DNA of 14,919 bases. Source: Calditrichota bacterium. GTDB lineage: Bacteria > Calditrichota > Calditrichia > Calditrichales > Calditrichaceae. Within the stretch, counting starts at the first letter, position 1; every line of letters starts with the position of its first letter. The notes beneath the pieces are model-generated. The model was given only the letters and a program-made list of their open reading frames with translations, did not search any database and was not told the DNA's origin. Positions 14,561-14,919 of this stretch are shown piece after piece. The translations under genes and the position numbers were made by a program. The stretch spans positions 1 through 14,919 of the forward strand of contig JAJRSN010000366.1 in assembly GCA_024278715.1 (NCBI GenBank), written 5' to 3'.

Positions 14561-14609
14561 GTCACTCGTTACTTGTAACTCATCACGCATTACGCATCAC
14601 GCGTTACGT
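14561..14609 (+). repeat. Seven-unit heptad array, RTNACNC type
   Basis: Seven units in exact phase: GTCACTC, GTTACTT, GTAACTC, ATCACGC, ATTACGC, ATCACGC, GTTACGT. Position 2 (T) and positions 4-5 (AC) are invariant while positions 1, 3, 6 and 7 vary. It starts immediately after foldback copy 3. Confidence 0.8.
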
Positions 14610-14653
14610 TTTGTCATTAGGTCATTCGAATTTGTTTCGGATTTCGGCATTCG

Positions 14654-14808
14654 AATTTCGGATTTATTATTTTCTCCATCAGCCAAATTTCAACTTGTAA
14701 CTCGTAACTTTTTCACCTTTGCCCTAAAGGGCTGAGAAAAAGGGGGGAGGCGTCTTTGTTCCCAGCAATAAATTACTGGGCTACTGTCGTTTAATTCCTA
14801 CGGAATTT
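14654..14808 (+). repeat. Composite hairpin element, copy B
   Basis: Same order as copy A: AATTTCGGATTTA (14654-14666), a shorter heptad array (CTTGTAA, CTCGTAA; 14694-14707), TTTTTCACC, hairpin GCCCT-AA-AGGGC (14721-14732), G-run (14742-14747), CCCAG...CTGGG hairpin (14761-14780) and AATTCC-TAC-GGAATT (14794-14808). The CCCAG hairpin and the bases just after it (about 25 in all) are identical in both copies, and AATTCC/GGAATT is fully paired here. Confidence 0.75.
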
Positions 14809-14811
14809 ATT

Positions 14812-14876
14812 CTAAACAACTAAACAACTAAACTTGTTACTTGTTAATCTGTCACTTATCACGTATCACTCATCAC
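14812..14876 (+). repeat. 8-bp repeat followed by heptad array
   Basis: CTAAACAA occurs twice plus CTAAAC (14812-14833, 8-bp period). Then come CTTGTTA, CTTGTTA, an eight-base unit ATCTGTCA, and CTTATCA, CGTATCA, CTCATCA, running to about 14876. This is the same word family as the other RTNACNC-type arrays. Confidence 0.65.
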
Positions 14877-14883
14877 GTCTTTG

Positions 14884-14919
14884 TCACTCCGTATCTTCCA
14901 GAACTTTTATAGCCTCATC
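14884..14919 (-). CDS. Possible C-terminus of a gene entering from the right edge
   Basis: The minus strand reads eleven sense codons (DEAIKVLEDTE) from the window edge and then TGA at 14884-14886. The peptide looks like an ordinary acidic helical C-terminus, and the direction agrees with the neighbouring genes. Too short to identify. Confidence 0.35.
   Translation of the reverse strand, partial: DEAIKVLEDTE

Larger units (their letters stand above)
13958..14919. other. Non-coding, repeat-packed stretch upstream of mrfA
   Basis: Over 900 bases without a credible complete gene. It is almost entirely built from 7-bp-period arrays, two copies of a composite hairpin element and one foldback element, with only short unique spacers. 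The first 60-70 bases (13958-14030) should carry the mrfA promoter. The last 36 bases may be the end of another minus-strand gene. Confidence 0.65.

Noticed and set aside
14313..14876. Possible CRISPR array
   Set aside because: Units are contiguous 7-mers without spacers, and the larger repeats occur only twice with different internal lengths. No cas genes are present.

Overview
The window is a piece of a bacterial chromosome of moderate, slightly AT-rich composition. Every full-length gene lies on the minus strand, so transcription runs right to left. Repeat-rich non-coding stretches occupy both ends (about 1-906 and 13958-14919) and the gap at 2221-2699. The gene content (YprA/YprB-type repair pair, PlsY/GpsA lipid genes, DUF4416, a secreted CBM9-like esterase) and the style of the intergenic repeats suggest an environmental bacterium of the FCB group, perhaps Calditrichota/KSB1-like. 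That placement is an impression, not a demonstrated assignment.

Reading in the direction of transcription, from the right. A helicase (13957-11675) and a DEDD-type exonuclease with C-terminal TPR-like helices (11668-10469) form a tight two-gene unit matching the MrfA/MrfB (YprA/YprB) mitomycin-repair pair of Bacillus subtilis. The exonuclease stop codon sits inside the -35 box of a strong sigma70-like promoter, which starts a second unit: long-chain acyl-CoA synthetase (10407-8614), a DUF4416 protein (8602-8063), PlsY (8042-7401), GpsA (7385-6378) and a tandem universal stress protein (6311-5472). GpsA makes glycerol-3-phosphate, PlsY acylates it and the ligase activates fatty acids, so this unit is largely a phospholipid-building operon. 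DUF4416 is carried along with unknown function.

Further left are a 286-base gap holding a probable 39-residue plus-strand small ORF (5283-5402), a four-helix membrane protein of unknown function (5185-4778), a secreted two-part CBM9-like/esterase protein (4622-2700) and a stand-alone class II xylose isomerase (2220-907). The last two suggest use of plant- or algal-type polysaccharides and their sugars. Xylose isomerase is flanked on both sides by repeat-bearing non-coding DNA, with no xylulokinase or transporter in view.

The most unusual content is in the non-coding stretches. They carry (i) degenerate tandem arrays with a strict 7-bp period and several unrelated unit words, (ii) a two-copy composite element with three hairpins, one containing CCCAGCAATAAATTACTGGG, and (iii) three copies of an approximately 55-90-bp foldback element ending in CGAAATGACA. 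The same ordered set of heptad modules occurs, inverted, at 2483-2711 and 14036-14186, so it brackets the 11-kb gene block. Possible gene ends are visible at both window edges.
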